A stretch of DNA of 64,000 bases from Galeopsis tetrahit (taxonomy: Eukaryota; Streptophyta; Magnoliopsida; Lamiales; Lamiaceae): assembly GCA_963675135.1 (NCBI GenBank), contig OY776126.1:19657195-19721194 (forward strand), read 5' to 3'. Positions 10,953 through 22,420 of the stretch are shown here, in pieces (the stretch's first letter is position 1; the number at the start of each line of letters is the position of its first letter). The position numbers and the translations under genes are program-made. Under the pieces are notes generated by a model that worked only from the letters and a program-made list of their open reading frames with translations, made no database searches and was not told the origin of the DNA.

Positions 10953-12300
10953 GATATCTACACAATGATATATCAGTAAGAAGGGTGTTGGAGGAAGGTG
11001 AATATATGTAACAGCAACTAAAAAGCAATGGTGCAATCAAACAGCAAGTATAGTGAAAATACAAATTGAAGATCAAAATATATAATGCTTAAAATATGTT
11101 CATTTTTCCAGGCTGGATCATGCCATAAAATATTACAAACTTAAGCTTCAGGCTTTCCTAATAAAGACAAAGGCAACAACCCCATCATCTTATTATAAAT
11201 TTAAACAAAAGGGGGATAGTGATGTTTTTTTCTTGTTCCACTTCCTTGTAAAGATTCCATAGCAAATGATGCCACAATTCATATGTTATACATAATCAAA
11301 TAGTTCCAATGGATTTTCTTGAGAAAGTCAACACTGCCTCGATTACAATATATCATGCTAGAAAACACAGCTCCAGCTAGAGAACTTGAGACAGCCCTTT
11401 ACTAATTTAATTAGATAAGGAACTAAATAAGATTGTTATTCATTTTGAATTTCTAACGAAAACCAAACCAAAAAGGCATGAAAAACATCATAAAATAAAT
11501 AAAAGTTACCCACTTCACCCTTTTATCCAAGGTAAAAACCTTTGATAATTTTTATGCTTTCTACTAATGGCAATCTTGTTATATTCATGCTAAACCCAGA
11601 CGAGAGTGCAATGGAGTGGGGTTGATGATTGCGAAAGGAATCTGAATGAAGATATATTATAAGCAGCGCTAATATCCAATATATTCAATCAAAAGCCAAA
11701 GAAAAAAATAATCCGGTCTGTTATGATGTCTAAAAATTGAAAACATAAACAGAGCACAACTCATTGGCTTAAGGCAAAAAGTTTAACATCAAAGCTGTCC
11801 AATTCAAACTAGTATTTGCAATTCATACTTTATTAGAAACAAATCAATAAAACGCAAGAAATACATAACGTATCACCCATAAAGAGAATATCACATAAAA
11901 GTAGAATCTGAAAAGAGAAGGAAGGCAGCTCAAATTAGCGTAAAAAGAAAAATCCTCAATCAATTCATTTCCATCAATTCGAACACAAAATATTCACCGA
12001 CGTGAAACAAAAAGGAACAAAATGAAGAACTGCGTGAGATCTAAAACAAGGAAAACGCCATAACAGATTAATCAACATTTCGTGATAAAAAAGTGAAAGG
12101 TAAAAGCTCAATCGAAACACACAAATATGGTACAAAAAAACAACAACGAGAACGTACCTAACAATATCAATGAAGAACAGAATCGAGATAGAGGGAAAAA
12201 GAAGAGATGATTTCTCCTAGAGAGAGAAAAGGATCGTGGGTTGTAATGAAAAATTGATGAATAAATAGGCGAAGGGAAGGGAGATTTGAAATGCAAAAAA
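10953..12300 (-). other. Leader exon and 1.2 kb 5' UTR intron of the RING gene
   Basis: A GTACGTTC donor at 12157 and a TAG acceptor at 10958-10960 define an intron of about 1,200 bp between a non-coding leader exon (12158 to roughly 12,250-12,290) and the coding exon. A TATTTAT motif lies near 12,258-12,266 on the minus strand and could be the TATA box. Long leader introns often raise expression in plants. No coding potential is seen in the intron. Confidence 0.6.
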
Positions 12301-12625
12301 ACTGCAGGGGAGTAATAGGGTTAGGCTGCATATGGTTTAGGTGCAGCGCGTAGATTGGAGGGAGCGACAGTTTAGCATACACGCGCCTTTGGGGCTCGTC
12401 CTATTGGTCACGCGCTCCGTCAATCTCTCCACTCCAATAATAAATTTTACAGTATTTTACTACTTCTAAAAAAAAAAAAATTAATAAATTTTAACGATTT
12501 AGTAATATCGATTTATTTTGTCATAATTGTCCTTGTGAAAAGCTATGAGTTTTAGACACAAAATTTAAGATAATGAAATCTGAAACATAATAGTTTGTCA
12601 AAAATAAAATTGATAATTTTTATTA

Positions 12626-12902
12626 GGGTTGGTATGTTATGGACTCGAGTGCATGTTGCACTTTTCAATTTACTGACTTACATTTTTTTGGTAAATGGTG
12701 TTGCATTTTTCAATTATTAAACTATATAATAATATTTTTAGTAATAATTGAAAAGTACATCACCATTTACTTATTAAACTATATAATAATATTTTTAGTA
12801 ATAATTGAAAAGTGCAACACCATTTATGTAAGTTAGTAAACTGAAAAGTGCAACATGAACTAGGGTGCACAACATGCACTCGAGTGCATACTAAACTTTA
12901 CC
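12626..12902. mobile_element. MITE with long imperfect inverted arms, copy A (inverted orientation)
   Basis: The two arms are near-complementary over about 100 bp. They share the phrases ctcgagtgcatgttg, tgcacttttcaa, actgacttac and ggtaaatggtgttgca. The outer ends differ from each other: one arm reads gggttggtatgttatgg and the other, reversed, ggtaaagtttagtatgc. The loop contains an internal duplication of about 57 bp (tattaaactatataataata...), so this copy is longer than the four related copies in the window. There is no coding sequence. Confidence 0.8.
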
Positions 12903-13629
12903 TTTTTATTAAAATTAATAAAAAAAAGTATATTAGATAGTTTGTCTAACGTTTGTTTTGGTCATATCCAGAAAGCAGGTCGAGCATAGCACGCCTCGCA
13001 GCACTATAGGCCTAAAATAAAAGGCCGAACATTTCCAAGTTTCCGTATATAGACAAATTTGGAATACCAGCCAATATCTCCTGCCCCGTTCCTAGATTCA
13101 ACTGCCGTTGATAAAAAGGTTTCATCCACCGGTACCGAAAGTATGTACTTGAATCAACATAACGTTATTTTAGAAATAAAAGCGATGCCCTTTGAGACTA
13201 TAAACTCCATTGAACTAACTACCCAGGCTATCCAAGTTATCTAGGATAAGCGATTCTCTCTGGTTTGGGTTACGCGAGAACTGAGACAAAAGCTTCACCA
13301 GCAATCCAGACTTAGAGTGGAAAGCTTTCTTGGTCGATTAGGAATGGAATGGATCGTTGCCTTATATTATATATTATATAAGAGGTTTCTTGGCTTGAAT
13401 GAATTACCCACTGCCCCAGCTTGCTCATTGAAATCAGCTATTGTAGTTCCTTGCACTCTGAGTCCTCTATTCATCCTTTAAACCTATCGAACAAAGCCTG
13501 ACCTAAAGTCTGCCCTAAAGCAGCCTACTTACTCGACTAGAATGTCCTTTTATGCCATCCACCCTGACCCTTTTTTATTAAAATTAATAGAAAAAGTATA
13601 TTAGATATTTTGTCTAACGTTTGTTTTGG
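12903..13629. other. Candidate mitochondrial DNA insert flanked by 59-bp direct repeats
   Basis: A 59-bp segment at 12903-12961 recurs with few changes at 13572-13629 (both contain gtatattagata and tgtctaacgtttgttttgg). Between them, 12962-13571 is markedly less AT-rich than its surroundings. It has the look of angiosperm mitochondrial intergenic DNA, for example ctgccctaaagcagcc and actgccccagcttgctc. No complete mitochondrial gene is recognisable. The flanking repeat suggests that end repair duplicated host sequence during insertion. The mitochondrial origin is a judgement from sequence style, not from a match. Confidence 0.45.
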
Positions 13630-13813
13630 ATTAAATTCGAATTTATAAATTATGATAAATGGTAATGTATGTGTTGTTTGATTAAACTATACTGTCATTG
13701 ATTAAAAACTTCATAAAAATATAATATACTGTAATTGATTAAAAACTTTCACAACGCAAAGTTAGTTGAGTTAAAAAAATGCAAATAGACAATGCAAATT
13801 AGTGGACTGCTAA

Positions 13814-14345
13814 TAGACATGTGCATCGGTTCAAAATCGTCGGCTTCAGTTATAAATCGGTGGTTCCGGTTTGGTGAAATCAGTAATCAAAATCGAACCG
13901 CTGATTACGGTTACGGTTTTTGAATCGGCGGTTCGGTTACAAACCGCTGGTTCACCGATTTTATTGTATTTTTTTATTTTCCAGTTTTTTAGGTCGTTTT
14001 CGACTAGTTTATTTTTATTGTTTTAACTTTTAACTTTATACAACTTAAAATTATACTCATAATATAAGTATCGATTTATCATAATTGTTATTGCATTGAT
14101 TCATTATTTATCAATTTAAAACGAAAAATGATAACTAAAAAGTATAAAATTATAACTCAAATAAATATAATACATATATATATATATATAAAGAAAAAAA
14201 CCGTCAAATCGATGGTTTAACCGTAATCGGCGATTTTCAAATAAACAAACCGAACCGGCAAAATAAGGTTACAATGCGATTTTGAAACCGTAACCGTCGG
14301 TTTGGCCGGTTCAACGGTTAACCGGTTCAAAACTGCCCGTGTCTA
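13814..14345. mobile_element. Non-autonomous hAT element with 8-bp target duplication
   Basis: The element is 532 bp long and bounded by perfect 8-bp direct repeats ACTGCTAA (13806-13813 and 14346-14353). The ends are imperfect inverted repeats: TAGACATGTGCA on the left and, reversed, TAGACACGGGCA on the right. The interior is rich in cggttcggtt/aaccgaacc variants and has no open frame. An 8-bp duplication with short TAGA-type ends is characteristic of hAT transposons. Confidence 0.82.
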
Positions 14346-14518
14346 ACTGCTAAAACCAGACATTCGATCCATTTGGTTCGATTTCAGACATTTTTCAATC
14401 AAATCAAAATTTGTTAAAATCGAGTTGAATCAAACCAATTTAAAAGTTTATAAACCGTCTTTGAAGAACATAAATTGTCTTTCATGTTGGATATGAAATT
14501 TAAATCCAAACTAATATA

Positions 14519-14800
14519 GTACTCCATTCCATCCGTCCAAACATTTTTTTTTGATGGTTTGTCCATCACCAAAATTAAGAAAATAGAATATAATGATGTG
14601 TAAGGTAAAATAAATTAGAAATATTATTGATAATTTTATTGACTAAAGTGAGTGGAGATTTGAATAAGTTATAAATTAGGTTAACTTGTGGATTCAAATA
14701 GAGTGATATTTTTGAAATTAGATGAATGTTTTAAAAGTGAAAATTATGTGAGTTTTTTTCTTTTTTGAAGTGTGCAAATAATGTTGGGACGTCCGTTAAG
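14519..14800. mobile_element. Stowaway-like MITE
   Basis: The left end reads tactccattccatccgtcc and is followed by caaacatttttttt; the right end contains atgttgggacgtccg. These form imperfect inverted termini of the tccgtcc type found in plant Stowaway MITEs. The interior is AT-rich and non-coding. Confidence 0.5.
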
Positions 14801-16010
14801 AAAAATGTGCAAATAATCACGTGACGAAGATTATTAATAGTCCATTTTTATCCAAAATGGTGTTCTTAAAGCAATTCAGCAATGCTATTTTACCCCCAAG
14901 AATGAATCAAAATCTGATTATTGAATCATCTATTTTTATTTAAGGTTCGATATTATGTTTTATATTTGATGTTTTATTGTATTCTTGAATAATAGTTTAA
15001 CAGTGAAGATGGCCGGTGAACCTTGTGTATCAATGTGATGAAAATTAAGTATAAAAATCACAACGTGTCATAATTGTAGAACACCAATTGGAATTGATGA
15101 ATTAATCTATGAGAATTGTTGATTTGAAAAGAAAAAGGCAACAGTTTCCGGTTTTTGATAACCCAACGGGCGCAATGCGGCTCACCAAAACAATGTTATG
15201 TACTTATGTTACACGTTTATGACCCAACCAAGTGACAAGAAATTATATCATTTTTTAATATGGAAGTATGGAACCACGTTTTCATAGCTATTATTTACAT
15301 TCTTTCCCAAAACCGCATTACCTGTATTTAACAGCTAGGTGTTTGTATGGATTTTTTTTTTCTTGAAGAATGAACTTTTAATAGGAAATTACACTATTCT
15401 TCAAACACACACATCCACAAAAGTGAGGGATTTGCTTCATATGAGTTCCAAATTTACAAAATAAACAAATACTCCAGTAAATAATAAAACCAGTTGAGAA
15501 ACCAGAAGGCACACAGAACATCAGCAAATATGGAGAATTTAAACATAGAAATATCAAAGCCCAGTAATACCACTCAAAGTGCAATAAACGGAACCAGGGA
15601 GCTCGGCTAATTTTAATAACTGTAACAGTTTGCCCATCTGCATAGTAGTCAATCAATATTCAAAAGATGTATTCTGCACTAATTTAATTCTTGTAAGGGT
15701 TGAGTACCCCCTGTACTCAGTTTCTGAATGGAATTTTCCTTTACCCATCCAAAAAAATAAAAAGATGGAATAGTCCCACCCATCCTCCAGATGGTACTTA
15801 AGAAATAAAATACAGAGTTTGAGCAGACCATGGTTAGCTTAGGTTAGCTTAACTCAATGCTGACGTTAAAAGGCGACGACACGCATAGACATATCACATA
15901 ACATAGACATATCACATAACGGCATCACCAAAAAGTTGCAATATATAGTGCACAATACTTGTTCCAACTTCCAACTAAATCATTTATCAGAGAGAGAGAG
16001 ACATGTAACC
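14800..16010. other. Intergenic DNA, no gene seen
   Basis: This AT-rich stretch lies between the MITE and the 3' end of the thioredoxin gene. The 92-codon minus-strand frame at 15378-15656 is hydrophobic but resembles no family I know. A short imperfect repeat (gacatatcacataac twice) occurs at about 15,888-15,920, and an (AG)5 run at about 15,990-16,001. Confidence 0.4.
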
Positions 16011-16092
16011 AAGCCAATGCACATAAGAATTATGGAAGCCAATGCACACAAGAATTATGGAAGCCAATGCACACAAGAATTATGGAAGCCAA
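16011..16092. repeat. 25-bp tandem repeat, three copies
   Basis: The unit aagccaatgcacacaagaat plus tatgg occurs three times head to tail (16011, 16036, 16061), followed by a partial fourth. Copies 2 and 3 are identical and copy 1 differs by one base. It lies in or just beyond the 3' untranslated region of the thioredoxin gene. Confidence 0.9.
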
Positions 16093-16250
16093 CATTACAA
16101 GTATGAATAATTAACACCTATCATTTATCGTGAACATAAAATAAAATATAGCAGCATCTCGACTATACATGATTTTATTTTTAGAATGTCAGCAGATAAA
16201 GGAAGGAATAAATAGAAGATAGTTTGATTTCCAAGAACATATGTATGAAC

Positions 16251-17630
16251 TTACAAGAATTTTTCTATGCAAGTTGTTAACGTAGATTCTGGAACTGCAC
16301 CAATGACTGCATCTTTTTTCTCCCCATTCTTAAAGATTATGACAGTTGGAATACTTCGGATCCCATATTGTGTTGCAATTGTAGGGCACTCATCTGTGTT
16401 AACCTTGTAGCATTTGAGCTTCCCAGCATATTCCTTAGCCAGTTTATCAATAACAGGGTGGATCATGCGGCATGGCCCACACCATGGTGCCCAAAATTCA
16501 ACCAGAACAGGTTTATCAGAATCAAGTACAGATGATTGCCAGGCTGAGTCCGTGACTTCAGGCACTGCAGTTTTTCAAGGAACTAATGATTAGCTGCTTT
16601 AGTTGATGCACTTTTTTTTTAATGCATATAGTTTTGAAACAAGACAATGAAAGCTTACTCATGCAATGAATACTTTATCACAACTGATAAACACTGATTC
16701 TTTCAATGAATTTTACCATTAAAGTAGAAGAGGCCAAATGATGCAACACATCATGAAAAGCATGATACAGCATATTATAAATATATGCGCACACCTTAAC
16801 AGTTGCAACGTCACAAATTCCCTTTATTGATTCTAATCAATTTCATATCAATACAAATAACTAAAATTTTGTACAGTTGGATTCGTGTGATGTGCCCAGT
16901 AAATCACAATAATATTAAATCACTCACAAGATGTTTTATAATTCACCAATTTTAAAGAATCCACACCCTAAGACATCCACGATAAGAAAAAAGCACCATG
17001 ATTTTAACCTGATCTAAAAATTGTACAAATAGATTTTCTCAAAGAGAGAAGCATAGAAGACTAATTTGTGCAAGCGGGCAAAAAGAAATTGTATAATTGG
17101 TTCATATAACCCACCCTAATTGGGTACTGAGGATTAAAGACTCGTTTTTTTTTTCCAACAAAGCAGTGTATGTTTGCAGAGTCAGGAACATAGAATAGAT
17201 AGTACGAGGCAAAAATTCACAAATTACACTTCCTATTCCACACAATTCAAACAGATATCGTGCTACTGCATAAACATAAAGTTAATTCATCTATTAATTG
17301 CATTCCTGCTACCTCGCTGAAGCCGGATGGTATTATACAGCAAAATTTCACCAGAATCAGAACAACAATAAGCAAAAATCTCAGATAAGAAATTGTCCAG
17401 CTCGTAGCAGTACCTTGAACAGTGGTGTTCTGTGCCTCGCAGACGATTCTAGTACCACGGGGAGCGAGTTTGTGAGTCGATCTGAGCTTGGACGAGGATC
17501 GAATCGGCTGGATCTTGAGTCCCCTGAAGTCAGAGAATAGGACGGAAGTGGATCCGGCAACGGGGGACAAGGAGACGGAGGGGAGAGCGGAGGCGCGTGG
17601 GATAGATAGGGTTTCAAGGACAGCAGCCAT
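16251..17630 (-). CDS. Chloroplast m-type thioredoxin
   Basis: Exons 17414-17630 and 16251-16564 join (GTACTG donor, CTGCAG acceptor) into 176 residues, the usual length for plastid thioredoxin m. Residues 1 to about 66 are a Ser/Ala/Arg-rich chloroplast transit peptide (MAAVLETLSIPRASALPSV) ending near RIVCEAQ. The mature part carries the redox-active WCGPC at residues 100-104, the preceding FWAP, and the cis-proline loop RSIPT. Thioredoxin m is reduced by ferredoxin-thioredoxin reductase and in turn reduces disulfides in Calvin-cycle and other stromal enzymes in the light. The intron is about 850 bp. A RING ligase of the RMA type lies downstream on the same strand. Confidence 0.95.
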
Positions 17631-17830
17631 GGCGATAGAAACGAAGAATCACGCAGAATGAGTGAGTGAGATATTGGATAACTGTAAATGGAATAGGGGA
17701 AGTGTGGTAGCGTTAAGTTTGTTGGGATTCGAGGGAGGATGAATGGATGAGGTGTAGTTTCACGTTGATCACGTGGCCCCCACATGGCCCTGGTCGTGGA
17801 CTCGGGCTTGGGCTCGGCCTCTAACATTCT

Positions 17831-18600
17831 TGAACAAAATGGGCCAGGCTTTACCCCTCCATACTTGTTAAATATACTCCACCTACCTTTATTAATTAAA
17901 TATACATATAAAAACTCTAATTTATCCTTCTAATAAAATATTCACATATAGACACTCTTTCTAAAATTAAAACCCTAACTTTAATTCTCTATATACTTTT
18001 AAAATAAAATGACATATTATATATTATAGGAGGAGTATATCTAACGTATTCCATTTTGAGGAGGGTATATTATTAATTTAATAAATAATTAACAATATAT
18101 TATTAATAATTGAATAATACATTAAAAATTTTGAAAAAAAAAAAACATATTTTTATAAAAATACTACTACAATTTAAATTTCAAATGAAATACTATTGAA
18201 TAGTTCGAATACCACTTTCGAATCGAACAACAAATCAAGTTTAAAATTCAATTTTTTAATGTCCCTAGTGTAGGGGTGGGTGGGTCCACATCTAATTTGA
18301 CTATACGAACGAACGACTATAGGAAGAAATCTGAAGTACATTATGTAGTAAAGTAGAATAAAATGTACATATAATTAATAAATTAACTTTGAATTCTGCA
18401 ATCATGGCGGGATGACTCCTTACACTTACAAAAATGTACAACTTTCCCTGCTAGAGCACTCTACACTCTCACCAAATGTATTACAGGCATAGTGTACATC
18501 TCTGAAAAGCAATATTCCAAAATACAAAAGCTTTCTTGAGAAGGAGAGGGAGAGGGACCATTGTTCACACAGAAGGGAGGTTATCAGTTCACAGCATTCC
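17831..18600. other. Intergenic DNA, no gene seen
   Basis: AT-rich spacer between the thioredoxin promoter and the 3' end of the KDO gene. There is no recognisable coding frame or transposon terminus. The part above about 18,400 is probably the 3' untranslated region of the KDO gene. Confidence 0.4.
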
Positions 18601-18620
18601 GTTCGTCTACCATTACACAG

Positions 18621-21600
18621 CTAAGACAAGTTCCTTTGCTTCATATAATTCTCTATCTTCTCTACATCTTCGGGAACATCAACACCATGGCATTCATGGT
18701 CAACTTTTATCACCTTCATGCAAAGGAAACAAGGAAGATTAAGTACTTATGCCACCTAATATATCTACATATATGAATATCTACAAACAGTAATCAGGAG
18801 TTCCCATCATAAATAAAGGTCACATGTCATGTTAAAATGGAATCTTGAACTAAATCACAAGGTCTCCACACAAGCAGATTAAGAAATAGTTATAGGCACC
18901 TTCATCTTGTATCCATTTTCAAGAACTTTGAGCTGTTCCAGATCTTCTTCCAGTTGCAGTGGAGTTGGTGGTAGCTCTGGATATATTTTGAGAAACTTTG
19001 TATCGTAACTCTGCATATATCATAATTTGGCCATTATAATCAGATGGATAAATTCATAGCATGTATATCGAGACATCTACGCTACCTGAATCCCTAGATG
19101 AAGTAAGTACGGAAATTGAGGGTTGACTTTCCCTGACCTGCATGCAACAGAATCAATCAGGTTTAACAGAATAATAGGGCACGTACTTAGCCATGCAACC
19201 TGAGAGACATTAGTTAGCTAGAGAGGTATAAAATTACTTGTTGAACGGTATAAGTCCTCTTGAGAAATAAATTGCATAGCCATGATTATCCACCACGCAT
19301 TTTACACGATTTGGGTCAAAAGCATCTTCAGGCTTCAAGGAAGTAACTGCGGTGCTGAAGACTGCATCTGGAGCAGCCTGCATGCACCACAAATTGATTT
19401 GAGTAGTGACCATGTAAATTTCTACTGCAAATTTTTTTAACTTCTTTTAAATGTTTCAGAAAGTAGCTAAGTGTGGTGGGGGGGACTCATCAATCATAAT
19501 TGATAATTCATATTTTTATAAAATGCATCTAAAACAACAAAAAACGAGTATGTGTGTGATTCGTTTATTTTTTAAATGTCTTGGCAGCAGAGCTTCAGTA
19601 AATAAATGAGGAGTATTTTATTGGTCTGTGTAAAACTTAAAACATGACTATCTTTAAGGGATGAAGGGAGTATTATTATTAGAATATAAGGATCTAAAAC
19701 AAAAATCGAGTATATGTATCACACACTCAATGTTATGTATGTTTCAGATGGAATACAGCACTTATCCTGAATGTTATGAGATTCAAGAAACCAAGTCTAT
19801 AGCAAAATACACCTCAATAAATATTTCAAGTTTATAACTAAGTTACTCAACTTCTCACGAGCACGTAGCTTACTGCTGACCCTTCTAATCCTTAGGTATG
19901 TCATTGCTTCTTGTTATTTTAAAAGGATGAAAAAAAGAATACAAATTTCATAAAGTAAACAAAAAAAGAGAAGAAAAAAAAAACACATGTTGACCAGTAT
20001 CATGCTCCCTCCCGTAGATAAGGAATTCTGCTCCAACAGTGGTGCCCCGTGCTAGACAATTGCAGCACTGAATTCGTTCTAAGTTCCTAAATGAACTAAG
20101 GTTACAATCTAAGGAATCGATATGAGGAGAGGATTGGAGAAAGATTTTAAATCCAGAGAAGCTACTCCTAAAATCAACAGAAAATGGAAGTTTAGGATTT
20201 CAAGTCCATAGAAGTTACTCCAAAAATTTACAGAAAATGGAAGTTTAGGATTTGAATTCCGTGATTAGATTAACATATTCAACACCAATGGATTTGTTAT
20301 GTTGGGTTTGCAATCCAAAACTCAAATACATCAATCCAAGTGCTACCTAACAAATCAGCTAGACCATAGCAATTCACATCAGTATAAAACCTTTATGTTC
20401 AATCTAATTTTCAATAACTTAAACACAAACTCCGTGTTAATGCAGTAAAGTCTTGTGTATAAATAGCAAAAGGCACACCTCTTTGGAACTCCTTTAGAAG
20501 ACTATAAACTATCTACAACTAAAGTAGAAACCTACAACAAACTCTCACTCTAATCTACTCAAAGCAAATGCTCAGTGATATCATACACGTTGCATATCAA
20601 CTAGCTTGACGGCAAAATGACCATAAGAAGTATTAAGTTCAAATTTATTATTTCTAAGTGTATAGCATATCTGCAAATAATTTAGAAGATCGCAAATACA
20701 TAGGAAGCGACATTTCATTCTACAGAGCCATTAATGCATATTGCAATAATCAAGTTGCTGAATATGAAGTAAATTAATCAATGATTTTCTTGTAATAAAG
20801 CTAGCAATAGCTTCCAAATTTACACCGGGATATCATTCATATCACGAAAAAAAAGACCATCTTACCTGCAGGGCCTTGACGATGCCATCTATTATTTCAG
20901 GTTCTATGAGGGGTTCGTCCCCCTGAATATTGACAACAACATCGTACTGCTTTTCAAGCTTTTGAAGTGCTTCATTACAGCGCTCAGTGCCTACGTTAAT
21001 TCCAAAAGGGATAACACCACAAAAAACAAAAACTGTTAATGATCCTTGTATAATGCCAGAGCATGTAAACAGCTCATACCATTTCGACAAGATTCTGATG
21101 TCATTACAACATCAGCACCGAATCCTTTACAGCATTCAGCAATCTTATAATCATCTGTCGCCACAACTGTATGAATAATTGAGCACTATCAGAAACCGGA
21201 AAAACCAAAACCATATATAAATAGACAACTTTATAAGTCTACATATTTATAGAATTTGATAAATAAATGAGTTGTAGTTATACCAACATGATCCAATGAT
21301 GCAGCCATTTTCGCCCTTTCCCATGTTCTCTGTAATCAATCATATCAATAAGAAGCAATCACACATACAGCATTTAGTCTCCTAATTTATTTTCATCACA
21401 CATCAATATTCATTTATCCTCTGTACAAATTGAATCACAAGTTTAACCAAGCAATGTAGGAGCTAGCAAGTAGTAAATAATAATAAAAAATAAAAAAAAT
21501 AAAAACAAATTTAGATAGAATTCTGTTTCCTAATTACATAACGAAAGAAAAAGTAGAAAAACACCTGGATCATGGGCTTGCCAAGGATGTTGACAAGGGG

Positions 21601-21792
21601 TTTGCCCTCGAAGCGAGAGGAAGCATACCGGGCGGGTATAATGCCGATTACTCGGCTCCGGAATTTGCCGGATCGACGAGATAAGTAGGCAGTAGCACCG
21701 AGCGCCGCCGCAACGGCCGCCGTCGCGACGACGCCCTGAATAATCCAGGATTTGGACGAGCTAGAACTTGAAGATGAATTGTTGATCGACAT
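18621..21792 (-). CDS. KDSB: CMP-KDO synthetase (3-deoxy-manno-octulosonate cytidylyltransferase)
   Basis: Eight exons give 293 residues: 21565-21792, 21284-21329, 21080-21166, 20866-20990, 19238-19377, 19086-19137, 18900-19010 and 18621-18713. All splice sites are GT/AG and phases match. The enzyme activates KDO with CTP to CMP-KDO, the donor for KDO in the pectin rhamnogalacturonan II. Motifs of the family are intact: IIPARYASSRFEGKPL for nucleotide binding, VVATDD, NIQGDEPLIEP (metal-binding Asp region), HLGIQSYDTKFLKIYPELPP and the C-terminal HGVDVPEDVEKIE. A hydrophobic helix after a Ser-rich N-terminus (about residues 16-37, IIQGVVATAAVAAALGATAY) fits the reported anchoring of the plant enzyme in the outer mitochondrial membrane. 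Length agrees with Arabidopsis KDSB (about 290). Reading on past exon 7 gives a stop after eight codons, so retention of that intron would truncate the protein. Confidence 0.95.
20144..20249. repeat. 53-bp tandem duplication in KDSB intron 4
   Basis: Two diverged copies of a 53-bp unit containing cagaaaatggaagtttagga lie head to tail. A short third start follows. They are within the 1.5 kb intron between exons 4 and 5 and have no apparent coding role. Confidence 0.75.
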
Positions 21793-21829
21793 TTGAAATT
21801 CTGGGCAAGAAAAACCAGAGGGAGATTCA

Positions 21830-22315
21830 GCACTGAGATGAGATTTGCTGCTCTTGGAAGTGTATTTCTTGAGCTTTAATTCTATTTTTGGGTTTTTCGT
21901 TATATTTTACAGGTGTCACACTCACTTCTCCAAGTACTCTTTACGGAGTAATTTTTAAACAGAACATATTTTATACAGTAATTTTTTTTTTCTTTCATAA
22001 ATAAATAAATAAAATTATTTTACTAATTACATCTCATTTTATTCAAACTCTATTCTTCTACTTACTCAAAATAACCACAAAATGTTAACACGCCCAAACA
22101 AAACAAAACAAAAAACCCTCTCACCTTTTTCTCCTTCCCCTTCCTTAAATTATTTTAATTTTTATATGATTTGAGGTGGGGTGAATATATTGTGTTTCAA
22201 TTGCATTAAAAAAATTGGGGTTTGAATGTTTCAAACACAATTTATGCACTGAAAAATTCTAGGCTGTGCGTGATGTGTTCGGGCATAAACACGGTCATAC
22301 ACAAAGCTAAGTGTA
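21830..22315. other. Intergenic DNA, promoter side of KDSB
   Basis: This contains the presumed KDSB promoter (minus strand) and AT-rich spacer. Phrases such as tttacggagtaa at about 21,939-21,950 resemble Stowaway-MITE ends, but no pair of termini could be matched. No gene is seen. Confidence 0.35.
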
Positions 22316-22420
22316 CGACCTATACATCCGTTTGACCGAAAGTTCATGCAGTGTAACACATCCGTATGGCCGCAAGTTCATGATGCAGTGTAATACAACC
22401 GTTGGACCAGAAGTTCATAT
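22316..22420. repeat. Three imperfect ~36-bp repeats
   Basis: The pattern 'catccg..tg.ccg.aagttcatg..cagtgta' occurs three times in a row with small length differences. It lies directly before the DUF2921 pseudogene and could be a leftover minisatellite. Confidence 0.5.

Noticed and set aside
16093..16250. Possible further exon of the thioredoxin gene
   Set aside because: The joined two-exon protein already has full thioredoxin m length and ends properly; no third exon is needed.
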